DNA of 48,177 nt, from positions 1-48,177 of the forward strand of contig NZ_JAHKQE010000045.1 in assembly GCF_018860855.1 (NCBI RefSeq), in the 5' to 3' direction. Below, piece by piece: positions 7,656 through 17,205 of the stretch. The position numbers were made by a program, and so were the translations under genes. The notes below the pieces were generated by a model that did not search any database, was not told the DNA's origin, and saw only the letters and a list, made by a program, of their open reading frames with translations. Position 1 is the stretch's first letter, and every line of letters starts with the position of its first letter. The stretch is from Amphritea atlantica (GTDB lineage Bacteria; Pseudomonadota; Gammaproteobacteria; Pseudomonadales; Balneatricaceae).

Positions 7656-8017
7656 GGTATTTCCTTTAACGTAAAAGCGCTTCTTATTGCACCGCAATAT
7701 GTCCGATTTGACTGATAGGGTCAATGCCGGTGCACTGTAAATAATTGATCATTATACTACACTGATTGCAGCGGTATTTATTCAAGCACTGAAACAAGCC
7801 TTCGTTAATCGACGGTTCAGGCACATAAAAAGCGCTAACAGCACTATCAAATAGCCGAACCTAAAGCAGATATTGATCAGAAACCAAGCACAACGTCGGC
7901 AAAACTGATGATAAAACACAATAAGTAGTAAAGCGGTTTACACTGTTTGGCTTTTCCGGCAAACTACCCACTTTTATATCCATCGGACGTAAGTGTACGT
8001 CTTAAAAGGCTTTATTA
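7656..8017. other. divergent intergenic region between the DUF2333 gene and aroQ
   Basis: About 360 bases with no gene. It must hold promoters for both directions. Facing the DUF2333 gene there is a consensus TATAAT (minus strand, 7756-7751) without a clear -35 box. Towards aroQ I see only weak boxes such as TTTACA near 7938. The ribosome site of aroQ (AAAAGG, near 8005) is reasonable. No riboswitch-like structure was recognised. Confidence 0.4.
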
Positions 8018-8461
8018 ATGGCTAAAATACTGCTGCTCAACGGCCCTAACCTAAATCTGCTCGGCACGCGCGAGCCTGAGGTTTATGGCGCTGCGACATT
8101 GCAGGACATTAACCAACGCCTTACCACCCTTGCTCAGCAAGCGGGTCACCAAATTGAGTGCCTGCAAAGTAACGCCGAGCATGTACTGATTGAACGGATC
8201 CACCAGGCCCGTGTCGAACAGGTGGATTTTATATTGATTAACCCAGCGGCATTCACTCATACGAGTGTTGCCTTGCGTGATGCGCTATTGGGCGTGGCTA
8301 TCCCTTTTATAGAGATCCACATCTCCAATGTGCATGCCCGCGAATCATTTCGCCATCACTCCTATCTTTCCGATGTGGCAGTGGGCGTTATCTGCGGACT
8401 GGGCGTCCAAGGTTATGAATTTGCATTACAATCCGCCATCAGCCGGGTTGAAAAACTTTAA
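8018..8461 (+). CDS. aroQ: type II 3-dehydroquinate dehydratase
   Basis: Removes water from 3-dehydroquinate to give 3-dehydroshikimate, the third step of the shikimate pathway. The 147-residue length is normal for the small dodecameric type II enzyme. The family pattern is complete: [16 protein letters not shown] with catalytic Tyr23, NPAAFTHTS with Asn75 and His81, and [17 protein letters not shown] with catalytic His101 and Arg112. It stands 29 bases before accB, an order also seen in Pseudomonas and other gammaproteobacteria, so it is probably co-transcribed with the acetyl-CoA carboxylase genes. Confidence 0.96.
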   Translation: MAKILLLNGPNLNLLGTREPEVYGAATLQDINQRLTTLAQQAGHQIECLQSNAEHVLIERIHQARVEQVDFILINPAAFTHTSVALRDALLGVAIPFIEIHISNVHARESFRHHSYLSDVAVGVICGLGVQGYEFALQSAISRVEKL

Positions 8462-8490
8462 CATCTGAATTGATAGAGAATTTCATTAGT

Positions 8491-8937
8491 ATGGATATTC
8501 GCAAAGTAAAAAAACTGATTGAACTGTTGGAAGAATCCAACATCAACGAGATTGAGATCAAAGAAGGCGAAGAGTCTGTACGTATCAGCCGTGGCGCTAC
8601 TGTTGTTGCAGCACCCGCACCTGTTGCAGCCGCTCCAGCACCGGTTGCTGCGCCTGTCGCTGCACCGGCAGCTCCTGTAGCTGCAGCCGCACCTGCCTAC
8701 AATGGTCAAGCCGTTCTGTCTCCTATGGTTGGTACGTTCTACCGTTCACCGTCCCCTAGCTCTGCGTCATTCGTTGAAGTCGGCCAGACAGTCAAAGAGG
8801 GTGACCCCATCTGCATCGTTGAAGCCATGAAGATGATGAACCAGATCGAAGCTGACCGCTCCGGTGTTGTCGAAGCCATTATGGTAGAAGACGGCCAGCC
8901 GGTTGAGTTTGATCAGCCACTGGTAATCATCGTTTAA
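8491..8937 (+). CDS. accB: biotin carboxyl carrier protein of acetyl-CoA carboxylase
   Basis: Carries carboxylated biotin between the two half-reactions of acetyl-CoA carboxylase, the first committed step of fatty acid synthesis. The start at 8491 ([15 protein letters not shown]) matches the family; a TTG seven codons upstream lacks support. The 148-residue protein has an N-terminal helical part, a mobile Ala/Pro-rich linker (about 39-70) and the C-terminal biotinyl domain with the EAMKMM motif, biotin going on Lys114. Its ribosome site is weak (GAGAA, 11 bases from the ATG). It is followed after 25 bases by accC. Confidence 0.96.
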   Translation: MDIRKVKKLIELLEESNINEIEIKEGEESVRISRGATVVAAPAPVAAAPAPVAAPVAAPAAPVAAAAPAYNGQAVLSPMVGTFYRSPSPSSASFVEVGQTVKEGDPICIVEAMKMMNQIEADRSGVVEAIMVEDGQPVEFDQPLVIIV

Positions 8938-8962
8938 GCTATCCACCAGACAGGTTCTCAAC

Positions 8963-10306
8963 ATGCTAGAAAAAGTTGTTATTGCCAACCGCGGAGAGAT
9001 CGCACTGCGTATCCTCCGGGCCTGTAAAGAACTCGGCATCAAAACGGTTGCGATCCACTCCACTGCGGATCGTGATCTGATGCATGTTCGTCTCGCAGAT
9101 GAAGCCGTATGTATCGGACCACCAGCGTCGGCACAAAGCTATCTAAACATTCCCGCTATCATTGCGGCGGCCGAAGTGACTGACGCAATGGGTATCCACC
9201 CAGGCTACGGCTTCTTAGCTGAAAATGCCGATTTTGCAGAACGCGTTGAACAAAGCGGCTTTGCCTTTATCGGCCCTAAAGCGGAAACCATCCGCATCAT
9301 GGGCGATAAAGTTGCCGCGATTGAAGCGATGCAAAAAGCCGGTGTACCAACCGTACCTGGCTCTGACGGCGAACTGCCGGAAGATGGCGACAAAGTTATC
9401 GAGATTGCACGCCGAATCGGTTATCCCGTCATTATCAAAGCAGCTGCCGGTGGTGGTGGACGCGGTATGCGGGTTGTCCATAGCGAAGCGAGCTTGCTGA
9501 ACGCGGTATACGTCACTAAAGCGGAAGCAAAATCCTCTTTCGGCGACGAAACCGTATACATGGAGAAGTTCCTCGAGAACCCTCGCCATGTTGAAGTTCA
9601 GGTACTATCCGACGGACAGGGTCATGCGATCCATCTGTATGACCGCGATTGCTCTATGCAGCGCCGTCACCAAAAAGTGGTTGAAGAAGCGCCGGCACCT
9701 GATATCGATCCAGCCGCTCGCGCCGAAGTACTCAAGAGTTGCGTTGATGCCTGTCTTGCGATTAACTATCGCGGCGCCGGTACTTTCGAATTTCTGTACG
9801 AAGATGGCCGTTTTTACTTTATCGAAATGAACACCCGCGTTCAGGTTGAACACCCCGTGTCAGAGATGGTTACCGGTATCGATATTGTTAAAGAGCAGCT
9901 GCGCATCGCTTCTGGCATGCCATTGTCGTTCAAACAGGAAGATGTGAAACTGCTAGGCCACTCCATCGAGTGCCGCATCAATGCTGAAGACCCTAAAACC
10001 TTTATGCCGTGCCCTGGCACTGTTAGTCACTTCCATGCACCCGGTGGTATTGGCGTACGGGTTGATTCGCATCTGTATAATGGCTATACCGTTCCTCCTC
10101 ACTATGACTCACTCATTGCGAAGCTGATTACTTATGGTGAAGATCGGCAAACGGCTTTACGCAGAATGGAAATTGCGCTGGACGAGATGGTAGTAGAAGG
10201 TATTCGTTGTAATATCCCGTTACACCAAATCATTGTGCGCGACACTAACTTCGCTGAAGGCGGTGTTAATATCCATTATTTGGAAAAGAAACTGGGTCTA
10301 GACTGA
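8963..10306 (+). CDS. accC: biotin carboxylase subunit of acetyl-CoA carboxylase
   Basis: Uses ATP and bicarbonate to carboxylate the biotin on AccB. It has 447 residues, against 449 in E. coli. The N-terminal domain shows [15 protein letters not shown], the ATP-grasp domain has the glycine loop [12 protein letters not shown], and the active site segment [15 protein letters not shown] is intact (about residues 290-305). The C-terminal part includes ECRINAEDP. It is the last gene of the aroQ-accB-accC unit and is followed within 20 bases by a strong terminator. The carboxyltransferase genes accA and accD are not in the window, as is usual. Confidence 0.97.
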   Translation: MLEKVVIANRGEIALRILRACKELGIKTVAIHSTADRDLMHVRLADEAVCIGPPASAQSYLNIPAIIAAAEVTDAMGIHPGYGFLAENADFAERVEQSGFAFIGPKAETIRIMGDKVAAIEAMQKAGVPTVPGSDGELPEDGDKVIEIARRIGYPVIIKAAAGGGGRGMRVVHSEASLLNAVYVTKAEAKSSFGDETVYMEKFLENPRHVEVQVLSDGQGHAIHLYDRDCSMQRRHQKVVEEAPAPDIDPAARAEVLKSCVDACLAINYRGAGTFEFLYEDGRFYFIEMNTRVQVEHPVSEMVTGIDIVKEQLRIASGMPLSFKQEDVKLLGHSIECRINAEDPKTFMPCPGTVSHFHAPGGIGVRVDSHLYNGYTVPPHYDSLIAKLITYGEDRQTALRRMEIALDEMVVEGIRCNIPLHQIIVRDTNFAEGGVNIHYLEKKLGLD

Positions 10307-10332
10307 GCTTAAAATCTCAACCTCTCAGAGAA

Positions 10333-10357
10333 AAGCCTCCCAATGGAGGCTTTTTTT
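10333..10357 (+). terminator. terminator of aroQ-accBC
   Basis: AAGCCTCC, loop CAAT, GGAGGCTT, then a run of T. A textbook rho-independent terminator, 26 bases after the accC stop. Confidence 0.93.
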
Positions 10358-10411
10358 CGTTTGATCCTCTTGTTATAAAGAATAGATATCGTAGGTTATA
10401 AGGAAAACATC

Positions 10412-11305
10412 ATGCCCTGGTTACAGATCAAACTGGATGTACTGCCAGATAACGCCGAACAGTATGAAGACCTGCTGCTCGCGTCCGGCTGCGCTGCCGT
10501 CACCCTGCAGGACAAAGAAGATACACCGATCTTTGAGCCAGATCTGGGCACCACCCCTTTATGGAACAACACCGTACTGACTGGATTGTTTTCTGCGGAT
10601 CATGATCTGGAAGCCACTCAGGCCTTCTTAAAAGAGTCCCACAGACAACTCTTTCCGAATACGCCCTTTCCGCCAATGAAAACCGAAATCGTCGAAGATA
10701 AAGACTGGGAAAGAGAGTGGATGGATAATTATCATCCTATGAAGTTTGGCCAGCGTCTTTGGGTCTGCCCGAGCTGGAAAGCAGCGCCAGAACCAGATGC
10801 GGTCAACCTGCTACTTGACCCTGGATTGGCATTTGGTACCGGTACCCACCCAACCACGGCGCTCTGTTTAGAGTTTCTGGACTCCCTAACATTAGATGGC
10901 AAGCAAGTGGTCGATTACGGCTGCGGCTCAGGCATCCTTGGGATAGCTTCACTGTTGTTAGGCGCCGAACATGTAACCGCGGTGGATATTGACCCACAAG
11001 CGCTGGATGCCAGTCTCGATAACCTGCAACGTAACCATCTATCTAAAGATCGGCTACAGGTTTACTTCCCTGAAAAAGCCCCTCAAGATCAAGCTGATCT
11101 GGTGGTTGCTAACATCCTTGCAGGACCGTTGGTTCAACTTGCACCCACCCTCACTTCACTGTGCAAATCTGGCGGACAGTTAATTCTATCCGGCTTGCTA
11201 GCCGACCAAGAAGAGGAACTTCGGGCGGCTTATAGCCAAGATTTTGATCTTGACCCGGTGACCGAAAAAGAGGGTTGGATCCGAATTACCGGTCTTAAAC
11301 GGTAA
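10412..11305 (+). CDS. prmA: ribosomal protein L11 methyltransferase
   Basis: Methylates lysines and the N-terminus of ribosomal protein L11 with S-adenosylmethionine. It has 297 residues, close to 293 in E. coli. The N-terminal substrate-recognition domain ([16 protein letters not shown] onwards) is followed by the Rossmann methyltransferase domain with motif [16 protein letters not shown], motif [11 protein letters not shown] and the catalytic NILAGPL loop. AAGGAAAA lies before the ATG. The gene begins a unit with the zinc-ribbon protein, 9 bases downstream. Confidence 0.96.
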   Translation: MPWLQIKLDVLPDNAEQYEDLLLASGCAAVTLQDKEDTPIFEPDLGTTPLWNNTVLTGLFSADHDLEATQAFLKESHRQLFPNTPFPPMKTEIVEDKDWEREWMDNYHPMKFGQRLWVCPSWKAAPEPDAVNLLLDPGLAFGTGTHPTTALCLEFLDSLTLDGKQVVDYGCGSGILGIASLLLGAEHVTAVDIDPQALDASLDNLQRNHLSKDRLQVYFPEKAPQDQADLVVANILAGPLVQLAPTLTSLCKSGGQLILSGLLADQEEELRAAYSQDFDLDPVTEKEGWIRITGLKR

Positions 11306-11314
11306 CGTCATTTT

Positions 11315-12526
11315 ATGATAAGCCACAACATCATCACTGAGTGTCCGGCCTGTACTACACGGTTTCAGGTCACACCAGGGCAATTAAAAATAGCCCATGG
11401 CAAGGTGCGTTGTGGCGAATGCCTCGAAGTATTTAATGCAGAGCTCTACCGCTGTGATGATGTCACTGATCCATTAACAAACTTAGTCCCTGATCTGCTA
11501 GATGACGCCGATCAACCATACGTTGATGCTTTCAATAACACTCCGAGCAGCGAAGAACTCAGCAGCGATGAGCTTTTTGATATTGACCCTCTCGCTAACG
11601 ACCAGGTTAATGATGAGGCTCTTATTAATGACCTTCTCTCTGACCCTTTCAATAATGATCCCTTATTTGATCAGATCGACGTACCCAACTTTACGTCGGA
11701 ATCCAACGCAGCAATCGATAAGCGCTATCCAGCGGCTGACATAAAGCCAATTCATCCGCAACTACCTCCATCACACGACGACCTTATTTGGGGTGCAGAA
11801 ACGGATATCCCTGAGTCGATTAGCCAGAACGCCTCGATAGAAGATTTAGAACAGCCTGTCAGCAATATACTGCAAACGACTCAACCAGACGACGCTCCTG
11901 ACATATCTGGCACAGCGCGACAAACCAACTCAGCAACCTTTGTCATTAAACCAGTGGAAACAGAAGCGGATCTTCGCGCCACGAAAGCATCATCGTCCCA
12001 TTTAACCGATTTTCGCGCTGAACCCATTGTTATTAGCCGCCAAGAAAAAATAGCGTCGCAGCATGGATGGACAGCACTGTCCCTTATCGCGGTATTACTA
12101 CTCATCGGTCAGTATCTCTGGTTTAACCGCCAGTTACTCAGCCATTACCCAGAGCTCTCTCCCGCATATCAATACGCCTGCCAATACCTGCCCTGCGATC
12201 TCGACACACCGATCATGCTCGAGCAAATAATCACCCGCCAACTCGTTGTCCGGCAACATCCAGATTATCAGGGCGTCTTGATGGTTCATCTGCTACTGGA
12301 AAACCAAGCGGAGAGGGCACAACCCTACCCCGCTATTCTACTATCATTTTCTGACCGACTCGGACAAACCATTAGCCAGCGTGTTTTTCAGCCCCGCGAT
12401 TATTTGAACTCAACCCAGATGATCGACATGCCCGCCAAACGCCCGGTACAGATTGAATTTGAACTGCTTGATCCCGGTCGCAGAGCAACCAGCTATGAGG
12501 CCATGCTGCAAAAACCGCTCAAGTAG
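11315..12526 (+). CDS. zinc-ribbon and DUF3426 membrane protein
   Basis: Function unknown, but the architecture is a recurring one. Residues 8-45 are an MJ0042-type zinc ribbon with Cys10, Cys13, Cys33 and Cys36 (CPAC and CGEC). A long acidic, low-complexity segment (about 50-240, rich in Asp, Asn and Leu) follows. One membrane helix lies at about 252-270 (WTALSLIAVLLLIGQYLWF). The C-terminal DUF3426 domain is outside the cytoplasm. In Pseudomonas the equivalent gene also stands between prmA and dusB, so the position is conserved. Its 403 residues are mainly variable linker. There is a gap of about 240 bases before dusB, which has its own promoter. Confidence 0.82.
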   Translation: MISHNIITECPACTTRFQVTPGQLKIAHGKVRCGECLEVFNAELYRCDDVTDPLTNLVPDLLDDADQPYVDAFNNTPSSEELSSDELFDIDPLANDQVNDEALINDLLSDPFNNDPLFDQIDVPNFTSESNAAIDKRYPAADIKPIHPQLPPSHDDLIWGAETDIPESISQNASIEDLEQPVSNILQTTQPDDAPDISGTARQTNSATFVIKPVETEADLRATKASSSHLTDFRAEPIVISRQEKIASQHGWTALSLIAVLLLIGQYLWFNRQLLSHYPELSPAYQYACQYLPCDLDTPIMLEQIITRQLVVRQHPDYQGVLMVHLLLENQAERAQPYPAILLSFSDRLGQTISQRVFQPRDYLNSTQMIDMPAKRPVQIEFELLDPGRRATSYEAMLQKPLK

Positions 12527-12664
12527 AACAGGCCATTCAAATAACCGTCACATCACGTAACCACGGCTAAAAATCAGCACTCAAGCCCACTTACCTGTCC
12601 CTTTCTGATCATTATGTAACACATTTTGCAACAACAATATGATCAAAAAACCATCAAAAAACCC

Positions 12665-12693
12665 TTGGCCCTCTCCCTGCGAAAGAGTATGAT
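12665..12693 (+). promoter_or_regulatory. likely promoter of dusB-fis with GC-rich discriminator
   Basis: TTGGCC and TATGAT are 17 bases apart and are followed by TGTCCGCC. A GC-rich stretch just after the -10 box is typical of promoters switched off by ppGpp, as known for dusB-fis in E. coli. An imperfect inverted repeat (TGATCATTAT at 12606 and ATATGATCA ending 12645) lies about 20 bases upstream and might be an activator or Fis site. Confidence 0.5.
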
Positions 12694-12773
12694 TGTCCGC
12701 CTTCCAAACAGCGGTTCCGGGGTTATCTTTTTGATAATCACAGGCAGCTATTTCTCTAAATTCGGGGTTGGCC

Positions 12774-13778
12774 ATGTTTCAAATCGGACAGCACACCATT
12801 GATAGTCAGGTTATTCTGGCACCGATGGCCGGTGTAACCGACCTGCCATTTCGCCGGTTGTGTACACAACTGGGGGCGGGCATGGTGGTTTCCGAAATGG
12901 TCACCTCTGATACACGGCTATGGAACAGCCGAAAATCCAGTTACCGTTTACAGCAAGATGCTGATAGCAGTCTAAACGTTGTTCAGATTGCCGGTGGTGA
13001 TCCTGAGATGATGGCCGAAGCTGCCAGAGCCAATGCGGCTAATGGCGCACATATCATCGATATCAATATGGGTTGTCCCGCCAAAAAAGTCTGTAACAAG
13101 GCCGCCGGTTCCGCCCTATTGAAAGATGAAACACTGGTTAGAGAGATCCTTCAGGCAACAGTATCCGCCGTTGATTTGCCGGTTACATTGAAGATCCGTA
13201 CCGGTTGGGATACCGACAATCGTAACGGTGAAACCATTGCGCGCATCGCTGAAGACGCGGGTATCCAAGCACTCGCTGTCCATGGTCGGACACGGGCCTG
13301 CGGTTATAAGGGCGAAGCAGAATACGATACGATTGCCCGAATTCGTCAATCAATCGATATTCCTCTGTTTGCCAACGGCGATATTAATAGCCCGCTAAAA
13401 GCACAACAGGTGCTTGAATACACCGGTGCTGATGCCGTTATGCTGGGACGGACGGCTCAAGGAAATCCATGGATTTTCCGAGAGATCAGTCATTACCTTA
13501 AGAGCGGTAAAATGCTACCCTCCCCGACCGCCGTTGAGGTCAGGGATACGCTATTGGAACATCTGTCTGCACTGTATCGTTTTTATGGCGACTATGCGGG
13601 CATACGCATCGCCCGTAAACATGTCGGCTGGTACCTCAAAAACAGTCAGCACACAGAGCAGTTAAGTAACTCAGAACGTTTCAGAAAAGAGTTTAATCAA
13701 ATAGAAGAAACCGAACTTCAGCAAGACGCGATCCGGTCATTTTTCATTGTGCCGAGTAAAGCAGACGCTGCTGCCTGA
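12774..13778 (+). CDS. dusB: tRNA-dihydrouridine synthase B
   Basis: A flavoenzyme that reduces uridine to dihydrouridine in the D-loop of tRNA. The ATG at 12774 (MFQIGQHTID) is preferred, giving 334 residues; a TTG two codons earlier is also possible, and GGGG lies before both. The FMN-binding barrel opens with LAPMAGVTDLPFR, the catalytic cysteine is Cys101 in NMGCPAKKV, and the phosphate-binding part includes FANGDI and GADAVMLGRTAQGNPW. It is the first gene of the conserved dusB-fis operon, 24 bases before fis. Confidence 0.96.
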   Translation: MFQIGQHTIDSQVILAPMAGVTDLPFRRLCTQLGAGMVVSEMVTSDTRLWNSRKSSYRLQQDADSSLNVVQIAGGDPEMMAEAARANAANGAHIIDINMGCPAKKVCNKAAGSALLKDETLVREILQATVSAVDLPVTLKIRTGWDTDNRNGETIARIAEDAGIQALAVHGRTRACGYKGEAEYDTIARIRQSIDIPLFANGDINSPLKAQQVLEYTGADAVMLGRTAQGNPWIFREISHYLKSGKMLPSPTAVEVRDTLLEHLSALYRFYGDYAGIRIARKHVGWYLKNSQHTEQLSNSERFRKEFNQIEETELQQDAIRSFFIVPSKADAAA

Positions 13779-13802
13779 GTAACGGTTCAATTTTTTAGGT
13801 TA

Positions 13803-14093
13803 ATGCAAGTGGATAACAAAACATTGAATACACAAGTAACACATATAGAAAACATCGATGTGCAGGAACGCACTTTGCGAGATAGCGTACAAGTATCTAT
13901 GCATAACTACTTTCGCCAGCTAGATGGGCAACCTGTCACCGACGTGTATCAAATGGTACTGGCTGAAATTGAAGCCCCTTTGTTTGAAGCCGTGATGACC
14001 TACACCCGGGACAATCAAACTAAAGCCTCCGAGCTGCTCGGTTTAAACCGCGGTACGCTACGTAAAAAGCTAAAGCAGTACGGCTTACTGTAA
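13803..14093 (+). CDS. fis: DNA-bending nucleoid protein Fis
   Basis: A small homodimeric DNA-bending protein that activates rRNA promoters in fast growth and organises the chromosome. It has 96 residues (98 in E. coli). The C-terminal helix-turn-helix is nearly identical to the family ([20 protein letters not shown], about 71-90), and the dimer region contains [16 protein letters not shown]. The N-terminal beta-hairpin region, used to contact Hin/Gin-type invertases, is the divergent part. Co-transcription with dusB and position before purH match Pseudomonas. Confidence 0.96.
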   Translation: MQVDNKTLNTQVTHIENIDVQERTLRDSVQVSMHNYFRQLDGQPVTDVYQMVLAEIEAPLFEAVMTYTRDNQTKASELLGLNRGTLRKKLKQYGLL

Positions 14094-14130
14094 ACGACTA
14101 TTTTTTAACCTTAACTCAGAAGACAAAACC

Positions 14131-15714
14131 ATGGCAGAGCAGAAAATCACTCCGGTACGTCGCGCACTGATCAGCGTGTCTGATAAATCAGGTATCGTTG
14201 AATTCGCCCAAGCACTTAGCCAGCGCGGTGTTGAGATCCTTTCCACTGGCGGCACATACAAGCTGTTGAAAGAAAACGATATTCCGGCTATTGAAGTATC
14301 TGACTATACCGGTTTCCCGGAAATGATGGACGGCCGCGTTAAGACCCTACACCCCAAAGTACACGGCGGAATCTTGGGTCGTCGCGGTATTGATGATGCC
14401 ATTATGAATGAACATGGCATCACCCCGATCGATATGGTCGTGGTTAACCTGTACCCATTCGAGCAAACCATCGCTCGTCCAGACTGCGATCTGCCATTGG
14501 CTATCGAAAACATCGATATCGGTGGACCGACCATGGTTCGCTCTGCTGCTAAAAACCATAAAGATGTTGCTATCGTTGTCACTGCTGACAACTATGATCG
14601 CATCATTGCCGAGCTAGACGCCAACCAGGGCCTGACTCACCCAACCCGTTTCGATCTAGCCGTACAGGCGTTTGAACACACCGCCGCCTATGATGGCATG
14701 ATCGCTAACTACCTCGGCGCTATCACCGATGGCAGTGTTGATGAGCCCGCTGACTTCCCGCGTACCTTTAACACTCAATTTGTTAAAGCGCAGGAGATGC
14801 GTTACGGCGAGAACCCACATCAAAAAGCAGCCTTCTACGTTGAAGCTAACCCGGCTGAAGCCAGTGTTTCTACTGCACGTCAATTACAGGGTAAAGCACT
14901 GTCATTCAACAATGTGGCCGATACCGACTCTGCGCTGGAATGTGTTAAACCGTTTAAAGAACCCGCTTGTGTGATCGTTAAACACGCTAACCCTTGTGGT
15001 GTAGCGATTGGCGACAACCTATTGGAAGCTTACAACAAAGCTTACCAAACAGATCCAACCTCAGCCTTCGGCGGCATTATCGCCTTTAACCGTGAATTAG
15101 ATACAGAAACAGCTAAAGCGATCGTTGATCGTCAGTTTGTTGAAGTCATTATCGCGCCATCCGTCACGCAAGAAGCATCCGATATCGTAGCGGCTAAGCC
15201 TAACGTTCGTCTGCTAGCCTGTGGCGAATGGTCGACTGAACGCACTAAACGATTCGACTACAAACGCGTAAACGGCGGCTTGTTGGTGCAGGATCAAGAT
15301 TTAGGCATGGTTGATGTTAGCGAGCTGAAAGTTGTCACCACCTTACAGCCAACCGAACAAGAGATTCGTGATCTGCTGTTCTGCTGGGAAGTGGCCAAGT
15401 TTGTTAAATCTAACGCGATTGTCTATGCCAAAGATGGTCAGACAATTGGGATAGGCGCAGGCCAGATGAGCCGCGTTTACAGCGCAAGAATCGCGGGTAT
15501 TAAAGCGGCCGATGAAGGCTTGGAAGTAAAAGGTTCCGTTATGGCCTCTGATGCGTTCTTCCCCTTCCGTGACGGTATCGATTCTGCAGCAGCAGCGGGT
15601 ATCAAAGCGGTGATTCAGCCGGGCGGTTCAATGCGCGATCAGGAAGTCATTGATGCGGCTAATGAGCACGGTATGGCGATGGTCTTTACCGGTATGCGTC
15701 ACTTCCGCCACTAA
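14131..15714 (+). CDS. purH: bifunctional AICAR transformylase / IMP cyclohydrolase
   Basis: Carries out the last two steps of IMP synthesis: formyl transfer to AICAR, then ring closure. It has 527 residues (529 in E. coli). The N-terminal MGS-like cyclohydrolase domain starts with [17 protein letters not shown] and contains STGGTYKLL. The C-terminal transformylase domain has the catalytic [11 protein letters not shown] motif and ends with [10 protein letters not shown]. It begins 37 bases after fis and is closed by a terminator. A PurR-type operator was looked for in the short leader and not seen. Confidence 0.97.
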   Translation: MAEQKITPVRRALISVSDKSGIVEFAQALSQRGVEILSTGGTYKLLKENDIPAIEVSDYTGFPEMMDGRVKTLHPKVHGGILGRRGIDDAIMNEHGITPIDMVVVNLYPFEQTIARPDCDLPLAIENIDIGGPTMVRSAAKNHKDVAIVVTADNYDRIIAELDANQGLTHPTRFDLAVQAFEHTAAYDGMIANYLGAITDGSVDEPADFPRTFNTQFVKAQEMRYGENPHQKAAFYVEANPAEASVSTARQLQGKALSFNNVADTDSALECVKPFKEPACVIVKHANPCGVAIGDNLLEAYNKAYQTDPTSAFGGIIAFNRELDTETAKAIVDRQFVEVIIAPSVTQEASDIVAAKPNVRLLACGEWSTERTKRFDYKRVNGGLLVQDQDLGMVDVSELKVVTTLQPTEQEIRDLLFCWEVAKFVKSNAIVYAKDGQTIGIGAGQMSRVYSARIAGIKAADEGLEVKGSVMASDAFFPFRDGIDSAAAAGIKAVIQPGGSMRDQEVIDAANEHGMAMVFTGMRHFRH

Positions 15715-15730
15715 GGATAGCGACGACAGC

Positions 15731-15757
15731 AAGAGCCAGTTTATCTGGCTCTTTTGT
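15731..15757 (+). terminator. terminator after purH
   Basis: AAGAGCCAG, loop TTTAT, CTGGCTCTT and more T. It separates purH from purD, so purD needs readthrough or a promoter of its own in the 30 bases that follow. Confidence 0.88.
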
Positions 15758-15788
15758 TATGGGACGATTTCAACATTAAGGTAGAGAT

Positions 15789-17072
15789 ATGAACGTATTA
15801 GTTATTGGTTCCGGCGGTCGCGAACACGCATTAGCATGGCATGCTGCGAAAGACAGCAAGGTAAGTAAAGTATTTGTTGCTCCGGGTAACGCCGGTACAG
15901 CACTCGAGCCTAAGCTTGAAAACGTGGCGATCGACGTCATGGATCAGGATGCACTGGTTGCCTTTGCTAAAGAGAACACCGTTGCACTAACCATTGTTGG
16001 CCCTGAAGCGCCACTGGTTGAAGGCATTGTTGATCGTTTTAGCAGCGAAGGTCTGCGTTGTTTCGGCCCTTCTAAAGGCGCGGCGCAATTAGAAGGTTCA
16101 AAAGCCTTCACCAAAGATTTCCTCGAACGTCAGCAGATACCTACCGCCGACTATCAGAACTTTACTGAGATTGAGCCTGCCTTGGCTTATCTACGCGAAA
16201 AGGGTGCACCTATCGTCGTTAAAGCCGATGGTCTAGCCGCAGGTAAAGGCGTGATTGTCGCTATGACCCTGCAAGAAGCGGAAGACGCCGTACAGGACAT
16301 GCTGGCAGGCAATGCCTTTGGCGAAGCGGGTCACCGCGTCGTTATCGAAGAGTTTCTCGATGGCGAAGAAGCGAGCTTTATCGTCATGGTTGATGGCACT
16401 AACGTACTGCCAATGGCCACCAGCCAAGACCATAAACGTGCCGGCAACGGCGACACCGGTTTAAATACTGGCGGTATGGGTGCTTACTCTCCTGCGCCAG
16501 TGGTTACGCCTGAGATCGATCAGCGCATTATGGCCGAAGTAATTCTACCCACCGTCAAAGGGATGGCTGAAGAGGGTAACACTTACGTCGGCTTCCTGTA
16601 CGCTGGGCTGATGATCATGGCCGATGGCACACCGAAAGTGATTGAATATAACTGTCGCTTTGGTGATCCTGAAACTCAACCGATTATGCTGCGTCTGAAA
16701 TCCAGCATCGTTGAGTTATGCGATGCTGCACTGGATGGCAAGCTGGATCAAACCAGCGCTGACTGGGATACTCGTAGCGCCGTAGGCGTCGTATTGGCCG
16801 CTGGCGGCTACCCAGGCGATTACACTAAAGGCGATGCCATCAGCCTACCAGAGAGCACTGAAGAGGGTACTAAAGTGTTCCATGCAGGCACCGCGATGAA
16901 AGATGGCCAAGTGGTTACCAACGGTGGTCGAGTACTCTGCGCAACCGCACTCGGCAACAGCGTTACCGAAGCACAGCAACGCGCTTACGAGCTGGTTAAG
17001 CAGATCGATTGGAACGGAGTTTACTACCGTGACGACATCGCTTATCGAGCCATCGCTCGCGAACAAAGCTAA
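15789..17072 (+). CDS. purD: phosphoribosylamine-glycine ligase
   Basis: Joins phosphoribosylamine and glycine with ATP to give GAR, the second step of purine synthesis. It has 427 residues (429 in E. coli). The N-terminal domain is MNVLVIGSGGREHALAW. The ATP-grasp part shows PIVVKADGLAAGKGV and the metal-binding segment VIEYNCRFGDPETQ (about 285-300). GGTAGAG precedes the ATG. It follows purH, as in many gammaproteobacteria, but across a terminator. Confidence 0.97.
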   Translation: MNVLVIGSGGREHALAWHAAKDSKVSKVFVAPGNAGTALEPKLENVAIDVMDQDALVAFAKENTVALTIVGPEAPLVEGIVDRFSSEGLRCFGPSKGAAQLEGSKAFTKDFLERQQIPTADYQNFTEIEPALAYLREKGAPIVVKADGLAAGKGVIVAMTLQEAEDAVQDMLAGNAFGEAGHRVVIEEFLDGEEASFIVMVDGTNVLPMATSQDHKRAGNGDTGLNTGGMGAYSPAPVVTPEIDQRIMAEVILPTVKGMAEEGNTYVGFLYAGLMIMADGTPKVIEYNCRFGDPETQPIMLRLKSSIVELCDAALDGKLDQTSADWDTRSAVGVVLAAGGYPGDYTKGDAISLPESTEEGTKVFHAGTAMKDGQVVTNGGRVLCATALGNSVTEAQQRAYELVKQIDWNGVYYRDDIAYRAIAREQS

Positions 17073-17088
17073 GTAATCATGCAAGTCT

Positions 17089-17118
17089 AAAAACAGTCAC
17101 CCAAGGGTGGCTGTTTTT
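17089..17118 (+). terminator. terminator of purD
   Basis: AAACAGTCACC pairs with GGTGGCTGTTT (one G-T pair) and runs into a T tract, about 20 bases past the stop. Confidence 0.88.
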
Positions 17119-17205
17119 TTATCTCACCAATATGACCTTTGAAGGCTTTCTCATAACTTTTTTCCAGTTATAATCGCAAGTTACAAAAAGCGATAGTGCC
17201 TGATT

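Noticed and set aside
8620-8695. Repetitive GCACC/GCTCC stretch in accB
   Set aside because: It encodes the normal Ala/Pro linker of the biotin carrier protein, not a separate repeat element.
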